A DNA stretch of 64,000 nt, from contig CM076268.1 in the NCBI GenBank assembly GCA_038380795.1, positions 26,793,501 through 26,857,500 of the forward strand, in the 5' to 3' direction. The notes under the pieces are model-generated. The model searched no databases. It saw only the letters and a list, made by a program, of their open reading frames with translations, and was not told where the DNA came from. The DNA comes from Pyrocephalus nanus (lineage: Eukaryota > Chordata > Aves > Passeriformes > Tyrannidae). How positions within the stretch are numbered: the stretch's first letter is position 1; every line of letters starts with the position of its first letter. Positions 1-13,883 of the stretch are shown piece by piece. Both the position numbers and the translations under genes were made by a program.

Positions 1-1278
1 ACTTTCCTTGCATTTGCACAAGTGCTTTTGTTTATTTGTTTTTAAGAGCAAGCAAATGATAATTTAAAAATGCTCAGAGACAAATACAAATGCAACATTT
101 TATTTTCTGTCTCTTATAATGTTAGCATTTAGGGCATAGCTACCAGCTATTTTAAGTGAATAGAGTTCAAGTTAGGCATATAGTTTCCTTTCAAGTCCTG
201 TGTATCCATCTGGAAATTACATTGATATAATGGTCTTACCCTCTACATTGAAATACCTGTGTCATTTAAATATATTTATATATATATTGGTATACTGCTG
301 GCTGTCAGTGTATACATATGATATAATGTTTAGGTCTGTTAAACTGTCAAAGAACTTAAAAGAAAATGGAAACCCAAAGCTGAAGGGGAAAGCACTGACA
401 TGGTTAAAACTGGTAGTTAAATCGGGAAAACCAGTACTGAAGAACGGAAAATAAGATGATGGCTCTTGTGACCACATCAGTCCTTCTGCCAGCAGCATTT
501 GCCTGTTTTCTCTAGTGAGATGATTCTTTTCTTTGTCTTCTCCTATCCAGATTGGTAACTTCAGGCTCTCAGGAACCCACAAAATCATCCTGTTTGCTGT
601 TGTCTTATTTTGTGACTCTCTACAAAGTCTTCTAGAGCAGGAATAGAGTTAAATTCATAGTTGGCCTGGGGAAAAAATTGATAGATTGTTCTCTAGCCCA
701 GTACATAGGTGGAACTTCTGAATTTGAGACTTACGATTTTTTTCAAGTTTGTTAAAAAGCTGTGAGGCATATTAGAGGATTTATTGTTGATTTTTTTTTT
801 TCTCAGAAACCATTTTAAAATGCAACTAAAAGTGTTCCTATAACAGGGTCTTGTAAAAAGGGAGTAAATGACAAAGTATATTTTCTTTCTATTCAAGTGA
901 TACTTTTAGAGTAGCAATAGAGAACACTTCTCTGCAGTATTTTTCACTGTGATTCCAGGTTAGTGCTGAGACAGAGAGGAGAGAATCTGATTCTGTGTAA
1001 GGTGATGATGGTCTTTTGGGAGTTAATGAACAATGGAATTGCTGCACTAAGGTTGGCTCCTAGCAGAATATAGAATTAATTGAAATCATAATGAGAAAAA
1101 AAAATCCAAGAGTAGCTAGTGGTAAAGTTATCTGGAAGAGGGAAGTCTCCTACTATCCTTTTCTGGTTAGATAACTTCCTCGCTTGGGTGTATCCAGATT
1201 GAATTTCAAAAAGAATAAAACACAGCAAATCTTTCAGTGCTGGAAATTTGGTGGGGGGAATCCAGCTGTCTGTGTCGT

Positions 1279-1310
1279 GGGTTTTTTTTGTTTTTTTTTT
1301 TTTTATATTT
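1279..1310. repeat. T-rich homopolymer tract
   Basis: T8 (1282-1289), a G, then T14 (1291-1304). Confidence 0.95.
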
Positions 1311-4300
1311 AAGATTTGAATGTCTATTTAACAAAAAACAATAAAACAACACAACCCCCTCCCATATGAATAATTGCTTGAATTAGTGGAAATGTTTGGG
1401 TTGCTGGTTTTGATCCAGCTGGTTTTGTGGCATGATCATCTGGAACTGGTCCAGATGGTTCCCAGCCCCTGATAAGGATAGCACTGGGGCATGCTGCAGG
1501 CATCTTCAATTTTATTTTTTTTAATTACTGTTTTATAAAAGTCAGCCAACTATGCAGCTCGTGGTTGATTGCAGCTGAAAATCATAGACCAGTGTTGGAT
1601 TGTACCTTCCACCCTCATTCTAGGTATTTATATTTTAATATTCTTATTGTCTTTCTGTGTATGTCTAATGAATGACTGTAGCTTGTTTCAGGATATAAGC
1701 CTTTATGAAAAAAAAAAATCTGTCAATACTAATTGTTGGGCCTCTAACGTGAACCTTAAGACATGCGACAATTTAATATAAACATGACAGCAAATCTCAC
1801 TGTTGCCAAAGGATGCAGTGTTGTAAATTTGAGATTTTTTTGGAGTTGTTTCTCCCCCAGGGAAGCTATATATTGTCCAGTAGAGGGTTGGAACGTAGTT
1901 AATAATTGGGAAATATTTTCCGATGTAAGGAATGCTACCTATCCAGCCTTTCCAAAAATCACTTGAATTTTGGATGTGGGAGTGCTTCTACTGAAACTTC
2001 TCACTGGAAGTTAAACATGGTTAAGAGCTTCTTTGGAGCAAGGAAATAAGCGCAGAGTGTGACAGGATTAGCTTCTGAGGTGCCAGTTTCATTGACTGTT
2101 AGACCTTCACGTATTAGAACTCTGAAAATAAGGACTAATTATTCAGATGTATAAAAAGGGATCTTCTTTTGTGCTTTAAATGAACAATTTTGAAACCACC
2201 GTTTTGGGACCTTTAGTGATATTGGATATTTGAAAAAGATATTTATGCAATTCCTGTAGGTTCTGTCACTAAGGAATAGTATTTTAGGGATAATGAAAAA
2301 TTCAGGTAGGCTATAGAATATCCCCATTGTTGTAAAAATTCAGTTTTCAGCTTTGGAACAGTTACAGGACTTAAAAAAACATAGTTGAATTTTATGAGTG
2401 TCTTGGAAAAATTGTCTCATCTTACTCATCTGAATTTATTTATGTTGTGCAGTCTAACATCTGTTCGAAGTTTTAAAATAGTTAGAAATGACAGCAGTCC
2501 TCTTCTGCTGGAGCATCCACAAGAGTATTGAACTGCCCCAGGATCTGTGTTTACAGAACACAGGCTGCATAAAATGCAGAAGATTAGGAAAATGCAGAGG
2601 GAGTTGAAACCGTAGACAGCAACATATTTCATGTATGTTTTATTTATAGTTGTGAAACCTGTGTTTACTGAGAGCTCAAGTAGGTGCATAAACAGGCAAA
2701 CAAAACAGATAAAGTACCAAACAACTTGCATAGTGCTAGCATAAAAAGGGAAGAAAAAAGTATTGTAAATCTCTTGTTTTCTCTACCGTTGTAGTTTCCT
2801 TTCTTAAACTTGCTTATTGCTTATGGAGGAGGATTTTGTCTCACACCGAGTAGGAAAGGAGCCTGATCCACCCTGAAGCACATAAGGAAATCTAATGCAA
2901 TTAGTGAGAAGTTCTGAGTGGTGTAAGTGCTCAGCCTCTTCACACAGTGTATAGGCTGTAGGAGAAGGTATTAAAATCAGACAGTAGCTCTGGTGACTGC
3001 ATCTGCATCTTTGCATTTTTGTTGGATTCCAAAAACTTGATGTTCCCCTGAGAGGCTTGGGTCCACAATCCACACTATGCTTTAATTTTTAGACTTCATT
3101 TCCATCTAAAGAGACTGGCATATGTGAGCTGCAGGCTTTTAAAGTTAAATATGGTGGTTTTGGTGTGCCAAAATGTCAAGGTGGCCATAGATTGAATTCT
3201 CCTTCAGAGTAGACTGAATGGTTTTCTCTCAGGAAGGTCTTTCCAGGCTGCTTGTCAAGAAAACTGAGTGAAGAACTGGTTTCAGGCAAGAGGCTGGTAA
3301 GTACATGTGGCTCAGCTGGGCACATTTCCTCTCTGCCATAGCAAGGAAACCTTATAGTCTCGGCAGATGGCCAGAAATCGTGAAACATTGATTTAATTAA
3401 CTTAAATCCCACCACTAGACGGCAGCTCTTGTGGCTGTGTCCATATGTAGAGCAGAAAGCTTAAGGGGTAATATTGTCCTTTAAAATTGAATTAAGCAAA
3501 TGTTGGACCGTGTAGGAGTTATGTAAACATGTGTAGTGGGTTGGGGAGAGAAGAATAAGTGCTAAACTGTTAGGGGGATTAGAGTGCAAAAAGTCTTTTG
3601 AGAGCACTGGTGTTTGTCCTCCTGAAGATAGGTGAGGTTGTGGTGAGTTGTGAAGTGGTTGTGGTAGCTGAAAGGCAGCATGAGTTTTAAAAATTTTAGA
3701 GCTGTGGTAGGGAGATAGGAATGAAAAATAAATTGTGGGTTAATGCATGTGAGGAGACTTGCATAATGTTAGCATTTGACTGCTAGGCAAGCTTCAATTT
3801 ACTAGGAAAGAGAAGTAATTTTACCAGTTGCCTTTTAGTCCCACTGTATCTGGGTGAGAAGAATGGTGTATGGCACGAGCTGAAATCCAGATGTCATCAG
3901 ATACTATCCACATCTATACACATATGCCCTCCTTATGATAACCTGTGAATGGTATCACAAAAGATAGTATCCTTTCCTACTGGGAATACAGGAGCAGTAG
4001 AAAGGCTTTACAATAAATTCGATTCTCACTGTATCATTATGATAGTGATTGGATATTGGCTGGACATTAAGGTGGTGATGAAAAGCACTGAGGCTCTACT
4101 TTGGAAGAGCAGTCCTGTGACTAATTTTTAATTTCATTTCCACTCACTTCAAGAAACCTTTGTCCAGTGTACATATTTCTTCTTCTCAGGAAAGGCCTAA
4201 GGCTTGGATGAGCTTGGTTATATACAGTGACCTGCAGAATTGGTTTTGCTGTGCTTTTGTTGCAGTCTAACTAGTGCTGCTTCCCTTTTGTGAATCATTT

Positions 4301-5170
4301 AAGGCCTTCCTTTTTCTGAAATCCACGGCTCCATATACCGAGATGGTGGGAACATACAGAAAGGTTGTGGGTGATTGTTGAAATAAGTGTCTTGAGGAAA
4401 AATTCAGTAAGCCTCTGGCTGAGGTGGTTGAAAAAAAATAGGTGTAATGTTTTAGAAATGCTTTTATTGTACTGATGGGTTTGGTAGTTGCTTTCCAGTT
4501 GTAAATTAGTACAGATCACATCAGCTAGACTTGAGAAAAATGGCTTATTTTTACAACAATCTGCTTTGCTGTAAAATGCTTTCTCCAAGCTGTATCCAAT
4601 CTTTTGCTTTGCCCCTGTCTCTGATTTAGTTCATACTTCTTTTTTGTCTCCTCAGGGAGCAATTTACTCTATCAATCAAAACAGGATAAAAAGGTCAAAA
4701 GTCCTCAAATATTTCAATAAAAAGGGGGTAAAAAATTGAAACTAATATAATCATCTCATACATGGCATTTCATTTATGTCATTTATTCTTTGTATTGTAG
4801 CTCAAAGTCAGATGAGTTACTTTGAAAGCAATAATGATGAAACCAGATCTCAAGCTTCTAGGGCATGGAGGGGAGAAAACAATATATATTTATAGATCCG
4901 AGATCTTTCTTTAGTAAGTAAAGGAGCCTGTGGGATTGATTTCCATGGTTCATATGAGCACTTCACTTAGAAAGCAGAGAATGGAGGGTTTTTTCCAGAT
5001 ATGGAAATTCGTTTTCCTCTAGTCTGTCTCTCATGATGCTGAAGGTCTCTCATGATTGTTAACAATTGCAGTGTGGTATAGGAAATATGCTGGACTTCAG
5101 TAAACTCTGCTTCTCTAGAATTGATCATTTCTGGAAATTTCTGGAAAATTTGTTCTGGGTTGGGTAAGGA

Positions 5171-5236
5171 GGGGTTGGTGTGATGTTTGGGGTTTTGTTG
5201 TTGGTTGGTTGGTTTTTTTGTTGTTGTTGTTTTTAC
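5171..5236. repeat. G/T-rich low-complexity tract, (GGTT)n and (GTT)n
   Basis: The tract contains overlapping GGTT and GTT units with almost no A or C. It lies just upstream of an antisense CR1 copy. Confidence 0.9.
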
Positions 5237-5274
5237 TGTGGGAATTCTTGTAATTCACAGATCAATGATCTTTC

Positions 5275-5665
5275 TGTTAAGGTAGGAAGATAACTCTACA
5301 GATTATCTAGTCCAACCTCTTGTCAAGCAGGGCAGCTACAACAGGACTGTCGACTTGAGTTTTGATTATTTAAACGATGGATACTCTGGGAAACCTCCTC
5401 CAGTGTTTTGCCACTCTCACAGTAAACCAGAGGGGTTTAAATGTTTAAGTGGAGGCTCTTGTCTTTCAGTGTGGTCTCATTGCTTGTGTCTTTTCACTGG
5501 ATAGCACTGAAGAGAGTCTATCTTTGTCTTCTTCAGTGTGTGTCTGCCCCCTGGCATTTCTGCACATCAATAATGTCCCTCTTGAGCCTTGTCTTCAAGC
5601 TCAGCAGTCTCTCAGCCTCTGCTCGTGCCAGACACATCAGTGCTTTAGTCACCACACAGCTGTCT
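5275..5665 (-). mobile_element. CR1 LINE 3' region, antisense, diverged
   Basis: The + strand shows inverted CR1 landmarks in order: agattatctagtccaacctc, aagcagggcagctaca, actctgggaaacctcctcca, gttttgccactctcacagta, the cactggatagcactgaagag segment, and cttcaagctcagcagtctct before 5620. Many substitutions and small indels mark it as an older copy. Open frames on both strands here (5441-5757) are shadows of the repeat. The right edge is uncertain by a few tens of bases. Confidence 0.85.
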
Positions 5666-8099
5666 CTGTGCCAGATCCTACATGATATTCTTCCAAGAAA
5701 ACATCTTTGAGAGTTTAGATCCTGGATTGACCTGAGCTGTGTGGGTGACTGTGGCACTTAGAGGATAAACTGCTTCTTGGGTGGGGGGGTTAAACCTGCA
5801 GAATAGAAGAGAAGAATGAAGTCTAGTTTGCAAGAAGTAAAGCTGAGGAGAAGAGTTTCAAACCTGCTCCCAATTGTAAGAACTGCTGAAAGGTAGCTAC
5901 AGATAGCTGGAGGGAAAGGAGGAGAGAGACAGGCCTCAGTCTTCCAAAAGCAAGCTCTAGGAAGGTGCTGGAGAAGGCTGTTCTTCCCTGTGGCACCTCC
6001 ATTGTTTATCTGCTTCATTGATTCCCTTCCTTAGAACTCTGAGTCTCAGGTTATTAGCGGTGATAGATAAGCAAAACTCTTCTAAATACTTGAAACTTTT
6101 TTTCATGACTCTGGTAGATTTTGAAGAAAAGCAAAAAATTAAAATATTTCTCAGGATTGATGGATTTAATTTTCCATGATACGACTCTGGAGACAGAAGT
6201 CTTTATATTAAGCTGTAAATCTTTGTACGTTGAGTTTGTTTAAATAAGGCATAATTTTATACTTAATATCTAGGAAAAATGGTATTTATGAAGCCAGGAA
6301 GATGTTTTTGTAGATGATGAAGATGAACAATTTTCTTGTGTTTACGATTACCATCAGGAAATGAGACACTTGAAAAGCTTAATTTGGAATACACAAAAAT
6401 ATTTTTACCTGTGTAACTGCTAAAATTAATGCAGATATGCTTATTATATTATTTTTGTTTAGTATTTATATGCTTTGGAATGTAAGAAACATATTCCAAA
6501 ATTAATGGAATAATGCCAATTTCTTATGTGTTAGAAGCCAGGTTTGAAGTTTTTAAAAGTTTTTAGCAGTTAAACTCTGTGTTACATGATAAAGTCATTT
6601 GCTGACATGACAAACCTAAGTACTTTATTTAATGCATTACATTAGGTTATGTTACCCTGAGGCTTTAAAATGCTGATTTCTAGCTCAGGTTTAACTGGAC
6701 TTTTGCCCCAGAGACATCTGCTTTGGTTCATTTTGGGTTTTTTCCTAACTCCAGAGAAAAACTAGAAACGAATTAAGGTGAATGTGGATTTAAAACCCAT
6801 GGATTTAAATCAATAGTGCAATCTTTCAGAAGTTCAATAAGTGTATAAAAGGACAGCAGTGTGTATCTTCCTTAATGTTATTTTTAAGACTTCAAATGTT
6901 CAATTGTTGTGCTAGCTTCAAGTCGGTAACACATCTGCATTATTCTCTGTTGCATCAGGGTACATTTTTTAATTTAAAATCAAGTGAAACTATTTCACTG
7001 TAAATCCTATGTGGATGCTTACAGATTGTTTAGCACAAAACAAACTGAAAAGGATACGAGGTTTAAGTGCAGTTGATGTTTCTTTCTTTATAAATCCTAA
7101 ACTTGGACTAATATGAAGTAAATGAAAAGTGTATTTTAAACTACTAGCATATGTATTCCCCGATTTGCTTGATGCTGGGTATCTTCCTAGTTTCTTTAAA
7201 GTATTATTCATAGTCATATATTTTGAGAAGTTCTTTTCCCCAGAAAGAACTTGGTAAGAACATATTGGGAGAACTGTGGGTTTCAGCATCAAGTGGATGA
7301 AATAAGGCATTATTGTGTTACTGAATCTTACCCTTTCTCTGTAAAATGGAATAGCATAGCTCTAAACCAGCTTTTACTCTCTTTCCATTTTTCAAAACAT
7401 AAACATTGTTTTCCATGCAAAAGATGTTATAAATCATCTTAGCAAGATAGAATCTAAAATTAATTTACCACATAGATCACTTAAGTGGCAGAGGGAAGTA
7501 AAGCGGCAAAAACTTCTAAAAGAAAGAGCCAACGTATTTTGGCAATAATCAAAACATGATGAGGATATTTTTCAGAGTGGTTCTCTTCTGTTTAGAAACA
7601 CACTGAGTTGGTAAAAATAAATAAAATTAATCTCATTTCTAATAGACTTGAAAGGCAGTAAAGATAACCAAAAAGGAAAAGGCTATGTGGTATTATTGGA
7701 AAAAGCGAGCCTGGTAATTTTTTATTTTCTGATCTGTGTACTTACTGATGTTTGAAAGAACTTACTAAATACTTACAACGGGGGGAAAATCCACCTCATC
7801 AGAGGCAGAGGTAAAATTATAATGATGAGTTTATAGAGTAATTACTGCAGTCACAGTATAAATATTTCTGTATATCAATTTCATGCATAAAAGTGAGATA
7901 AAGATATTTTACTGCAGGGCTGGTCAGACTTTTGAATAATCAAATAATATATAAAGGTAGTTATTTAGCTGTGCAGTTATAAGGAGAGAAATAGCAGTAA
8001 ATAGCAATGGTGTGAAAATATCAGGTATGGCAATATGTTACTTAGAATAGTCTGTGACAAAGGGAATGAAGAAATGTCCTTGTTAACCTTAAAATAAAG

Positions 8100-8575
8100 A
8101 CAATTTAATATGGAAACAAAAAGTGTGCATGCAAGCAAAACAAAACCAGGGATTAATTCACCACTTCCCATCATCAAACAGGTGTTCAGCCATCTCCAGC
8201 AAAGATGTCTCCATTACTTCTAGAGGTTACTTGGGAGGCAAATGTCATCCCTCTGAATATCGCCCTCTTCCTCCTTCTTCCCCCAGGTTTTTTATATTGC
8301 TGAGAATGACACCATATGCTGTGGGATATCCCTTGGGTCAGTTGGGCTCTGCTGTCCTGGCTGTCACAGCTCCTTGTGCATCCCCAGCCTCCTCACTGGT
8401 GGAGCAGTGTGAGAAGCAGAAAAGGCCTTGACACTGTGCAAACACTGCTCAGTAGTAAGGAGAACATTGCTGTATTATCAGCACCAGCACAAATCCAAAA
8501 GGTAGCCCTGTACCAGCTACTATGAAGAAAATGAACTCTACTCCAGCCAAAGCCACTGCACTGTTCTATATCAGA
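8100..8575. mobile_element. Avian dispersed repeat, possibly LTR-derived
   Basis: The run includes ttaattcaccacttcccatc, gtgttcagccatctccagca, ggttacttgggaggcaaatg, catatgctgtgggatatccc, ttgggtcagttgggctctgc, gcagaaaaggccttgacact, gcacaaatccaaaaggtagc and ctactatgaagaaaatgaac. I recall this combination as an interspersed repeat present in many bird genomes, often seen translated in spurious protein predictions. I believe it belongs to an LTR of an old endogenous retrovirus, but I cannot confirm the class and see no gag, pol or env sequence beside it. The open frames at 8123-8431 and 8316-8525 are part of the repeat. Edges and orientation are uncertain. Confidence 0.6.
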
Positions 8576-9750
8576 AGGAGCCTTTATATCCTATTTCAAG
8601 AAAGGGACTCACATCCTGCATGGCAGTGGATGTAAATACCAAGCTTTGCTTTTTAGTTCCTTGGCACAGTAATATTTTAGAAGTTAAATGTAAAAAAGAA
8701 AATTAGAATATTCTAATTTTCCTTATAGCCAATGTTTAATGTCTGTTTCATTAACAAAGCTTCACTTCTTAAAAATTCTCAATATTTTTCCCTGAAGAAA
8801 AACATACTGAATTGAATGAGTGAGCTTGACAATGCTTTCAGCAGAAAATGACAAAGGTGTATTTATTTCATTACCTGTATAGCATTAATGCTTACATTAC
8901 CAGCATTATTGCACGTTTTTGATAATTTTTCCTCAAAAAATTCCAGCTGAGGGGAAGGCTGTGCTGATCCTACTACACTGCTGTTCCAGCAGCATGGGGA
9001 GCAGTGATGCTCTTTGGTGATGGACTGAAGGTCACACAGGAGGAGAGTGGTGTGGGTCCTGGAGCAGAAGTGCAGAGCAGCTATCCTCTGCTTTCTTCCT
9101 CGTAAAGGCTTTAGTCTTTAGACATTATTTCCTTTGAAATAATAATGAATAAGATCAGAATGACCTGTTCTGCTTTTTATGTGTGTATGTGACAGAAAAA
9201 ATTTGGGAGCACTGTCTGTTGTCAGTGTGAGCTGTGCTGCCTTTCTTTCACCTGAATTTAGAAGAGAATTATTAGAAATTCATAGCTGAGTTCAGTTGAT
9301 TTATGATTAGGAATTCAATAGAAGCAAATGTATTCCTCAAATTTCATAGGGACGTCTTGTCAGAGACTAATTCTAATCCACAAAATGTTCTTAAATGGGA
9401 CATAATGACTTTCCTGATTGTTGCTCTCTGCTGCCATTATTTTGAAAATGGAATCAAGCAAGACTCTTGTATTTATGACCAGTATTTTCTGGCAGCAAGC
9501 ACATCAGATCTGTGCTACCTATTGGAGTTACCATTATTTCATAATATTCCAATTCTCAAAATTTTCTTTTTTGTTGGGCTTGGCAGGTGGTGGCAGAGCA
9601 TGGATGACTTTTCCCGAAACTGCCCATTTTTTAAAAAAAGTATTGAGAATAGATGCAAATAACTCAAATGTAGTAAGTCTTTTGTGAATGCTGTTCTCTT
9701 CTATGCATAATTATTTTTCATGTAGCTTCCATTTATTTGCTTGAATTTAA

Positions 9751-9845
9751 GCACAGAATCCTAGACAATCCTGAGTTGGAAAGGATCCACAAGGATCATC
9801 AAGTCCAACTCCTAGCCCCGCACAGGGAAGCAGCTTACATACCCT
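9751..9845 (-). mobile_element. CR1 LINE 3' terminus, antisense, short
   Basis: The + strand reads cacagaatcctagacaatcc, then gagttggaaaggatccacaa, ggatcatcaagtccaactcc and tagccccgcacagg. This is the inverted extreme 3' end of a CR1 element, so the copy is about 95 bp and severely 5'-truncated, as is usual for CR1. Confidence 0.88.
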
Positions 9846-11257
9846 AATGTAAAAGATTTTTGGCATTTTGCAAAGCTGAACTGCTAGGAAGGACTTAATT
9901 GTCTCAGTAGTGTCGACCTGGGTGCAAATATTGACACAATTCTTGAGATCTGTCTTGTCTCTAATGTTTCTGTTTTTTACTGTTCTTCTTACAGGAGCTG
10001 CAGGAAAGTCAGCAAATTAAAATGTCCTGGATTTACTACTTTGTGCCCACAAGTAGCCATGAAATAACATGTTTAGGATTTCTGTGCATTAGCACATAGC
10101 TGGTAGTGGAAATCATGTCACCAGAGAGGTGCTTTGGGTGTTGGGCAGTTATTAAAAAGACACCAAACAACAAAAATTTGCCCCTGCTTCTGTATAGTGT
10201 GGGTTTGGGCAGCTAACCTACTCAGAACTTTTGTATTCAAATTAACTTTAAAAATATTTGCATCAAAAATAAATACCATGCTTGCATCTCTGCTATAAAT
10301 TTTTAAAAACCACTTGCCATCCTTTAAAAATGTTTTCTATTAACGATATTTATTATATTAGGTCATTCTTTTTCTTAAACTAAAGCATACATTTCTTCAA
10401 AATAATGCATGACTTGTGTTCACCAGCATGCCTCCAGCTATTTCAGTGATTTTGGGGTTATTCAAGACTTGCCAGGTAACTGAACTATTACTTTTAAGTG
10501 GAAGCTGAGCAAAAAAACTTTATTCTGACTTTCTTTTAGCATCATAACATACTTGGGCTTTGGTATAGTTCAGTTCTGATGAAAATGTTGGGATTTTTAT
10601 CTGCATTCCTTGTTTTTCATTGAAAAGTTTCCATTTTCTACAAATAGAGAATGATGTCAGTGATGGGTCAGGTACTGTCAGCAGTCACATGGTATTTCCT
10701 GCAATTAATACACATCCCATAGTCTGAAACATCCAAACCCTACTATATTACAAATACTTTGGCTGGTGAAACTTAATATAAGTTGCATTAATAACTTATG
10801 GGCAAAACCTGAATGGGCAAAACTTGAATGACTGGTACTTTTTCACCATATGAGTTCTTTTAACTCACAAACAAGAAACTCGTTTAGGAAGGTTCAGGTC
10901 AAGATTACACAGTGGAAAAAAGAAGGGAGTTCTTCTTTAATGTCATTTCAGCTTCAAGTAATTTTTCTGCTTATTTAGTGTAGGAAGAGTCTTGCCCTCT
11001 TGCTCCTGTGGAAGTCCACCTGCATTTTATACAGATGACAAGATAACAATTGTTTTCACCCCAAGACTTTTTGCTGACTGGTAAGCTCTTGAACCATTAG
11101 CAGGAGAGCTTTAGCTGCCAGTTTTATGGTAAATCTGTGTAGTGTTATATGTGCCATAATGTCATTACAATACATACAGTTGTCTTTTCAGAAAAAAAAA
11201 AAGTTCTACACAAGACTAAATCTTTCTGTATAATGGGGCAACTTTAAAGATTCGGAA

Positions 11258-11272
11258 TTTTTTTTTTTTTTT
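11258..11272. repeat. T15 homopolymer
   Basis: A run of 15 T. An A11 run lies nearby at 11192-11202. Confidence 0.95.
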
Positions 11273-13780
11273 AGTTAGCAACTTTAAATGTCTCCACAGA
11301 GTAGCTTGTTTGAATTTTAAAACTATTCTTTTTCTGTGTTCTAAATTATACTCTAATATGCTAAGGAAGAGTTATTCTGGAAAATTTTTCTGCATTTGAA
11401 CTTTGCTAGGCAATTACATTGTATGTCAAATTGTTCTTATCTATAAAATGTGATGTGTGCAGATCATACACAATACAGCAGCAGAGGCATGTTTATCTCC
11501 TGCCATAAAGCGAGAGGGCATCATTTGTGTAGACCAGCTGTCAGCAGTTAAGGATATTTTAACTGACACCTCCAGAGTGGCTTCAATTATTCTTTCTAAA
11601 CCAGGCATAAAAACAGGTACAAAACAGATAGCTCACTGAATTACTGAGGGGGTTTGAGTGTCTGGCAGAGGCACTCTGTATATGAAGCATTGGCTTGATG
11701 TGACCTTGAGATTTTTAGGAAAAGAGTAGTATTGCATGTAAATATTATTACTGAAAAAGCATCTGAGTTCCTGTGTGTATTTCAAATTTTTTCAAAAAAT
11801 ATTAATTAGAAAGTTCTACTGAAATTTGGTCCTTTACTGAAAAATGGTCTTAATTATGCAGGGTTAGATTGAAAATCTTGAGTGACTTTCATTGTAAGCA
11901 AAGGATCCATTTTACTTCTAGCTTGGGCTTGAAACAGAGACTTTAATTTCTCTTAGTATTTTTTGCTCTTACTTTTAAATTGGAAAATATTCAGTGAAAA
12001 AAAGTGAAAAACGTATTTGAAAGTTTTTGAAAAAAGTTCAGGGCTGTTGCTTTCATCAAGTAGCTGGAAGTAAAGGACTTCGATGCTGAGCTTGTGATAT
12101 TTGTGGGGAGGAAACTGGACAAGGAGACATCCAGCAAACCTGTTACGCTACTTAGCAGTGGGTTTGCACCTCTCTTCACAATTACCTGACTTACTGTTTT
12201 AATTGCCATCTTTAATAAATGGCCACTTAAAGGACAGAGAGCTTAATAACAAACACCTTGATACGGTCTATACATCTTATATCTTTCAGTCCTTTTATTG
12301 ATTTTTATTTAGGTATTTGCTTTTCTACCTATGTCCAGTCACTGACAGATGTTTTCAAGAGCAGTTATGAAGGGCTTTTATTTTTAAAGATGGTAATCTT
12401 GGGCAGACATGGTGTAAACCAAGGGTCTCCTTTTTGTTTGGTCTTTCAGGTATTGAATGTGGCTTTCATCTGGCCTTAGCTGTGTGAGACTTTGAATATA
12501 GTATGAAATCACTTTCCATTTATTCAAAAGCTTTCTCATAGCTGATGAATTCCATACATAATGAAAGACTATGTTCATTTATCACAGAGGTATATTGTGG
12601 AAAAACATAATCAAAGCTTTTCAGTTTTTCTGGTTGGTGAAATGATTGCTCAGTTAGTTGGTTAAACATTTTGTTTATTAGATGAAACTCAAAGATGGTT
12701 TCTAATGCTTTTTGTGGTTTATAGCTTAAAGTTTGTTGTTAAGGAGATTAAAGCAGTTGGAGAAGATAATTCTTATCCTGTGAAAAACATAAAACATGTA
12801 TCAGTGTGAAATGTTCACCTCCTTGTGGATATACTACAAAGAAATTTGATAGCAAGTACCGATCAATAATACATTTATATACCTTTGGATTCAAAACCTA
12901 AACTGAGTTTTAAGTGAACACTCTAGTCTAGAACTGTTATGTAGCAATTCTGCTTAGGCTTTATGCACTGATTGAGAATATGAAACTTTCTCCTTTTTTT
13001 TCTTTTATGCATACAAAAGAACCACACTCAAATAAAATTGGCCTGTTGTTGGCAGGGGGGCGGGGAATGATTATTAGTTCAGGTGCTGTTGTAGATCCAG
13101 ATGACTTGAATGGCTTTACTAATACATCCTGTTAATTTTTATTACTTTTTCTGACCTACCTTTTATGAAAGGCAAAGAAGAAAAACTGTCTATACCAGAA
13201 GAAGAATGATAATTCAGTAGTTTCAGCATAATCATGGATGAGACATTTAAGTCAAATCCACATAACTCCTTTTTAAATGCTAAAAGCCTCATTTAGTTCA
13301 GTGATTCTTACAGAGGATTTAGAGAATTCATATTCTTCTACAGTGTCCCCATTTAGTTTCTCCAAGAATTGAAGGATCCTGAAACACTGGAATCAACAAA
13401 TTAGTTGAAAGTTGTGTTACCTAAATCTGGGCAATGTCTCAGGGTTTTGTTGCTGTGACCTTTAACCTTTACGCCATTTACACCAAGAGCATAATAGTAC
13501 CCTGTTTCAGAAATCTGCACTGACAACTTACATACTGAAAAATATAATGAATTATAACCAATCATAAGCAGGATTTTTTTAAAAGTCTGACTCTACAATT
13601 TCTCTATTGATGTTAAAGTGATTCAGCTGGCCTGGTTCTACAGAAGATGCTGTAGAAAAAAAACCACCTTTTCTTACTATTCTTTTTCTGCCTTTTCAAT
13701 ATAATTTCCTTAATGGTTACTTGCTCTACATATTTTTAACAGCTACAGCTACATTTAAAAGAAAATGAAGAGAACTGTGA

Positions 13781-13883
13781 TTTTTTTTGGTTTGGTTTGG
13801 GGTTTTGTTTGTTTAGTTTTTGCTTGTTTTTTTTATTATTTGATAGTGTCCATTCTCTAAGAGTTGTACTTTTTTTTTTTTTT
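13781..13883. repeat. G/T-rich low-complexity stretch with T14 run
   Basis: TTTGG-type units and T-rich sequence occupy 13781-13842, followed after a short unique stretch by T14 at 13870-13883. Confidence 0.85.

Noticed and set aside
1434..1460. Stem of 8 perfect pairs (CATCTGGA/TCCAGATG) with a 5-nt loop
   Set aside because: About a dozen such 8-bp stems are expected by chance here.
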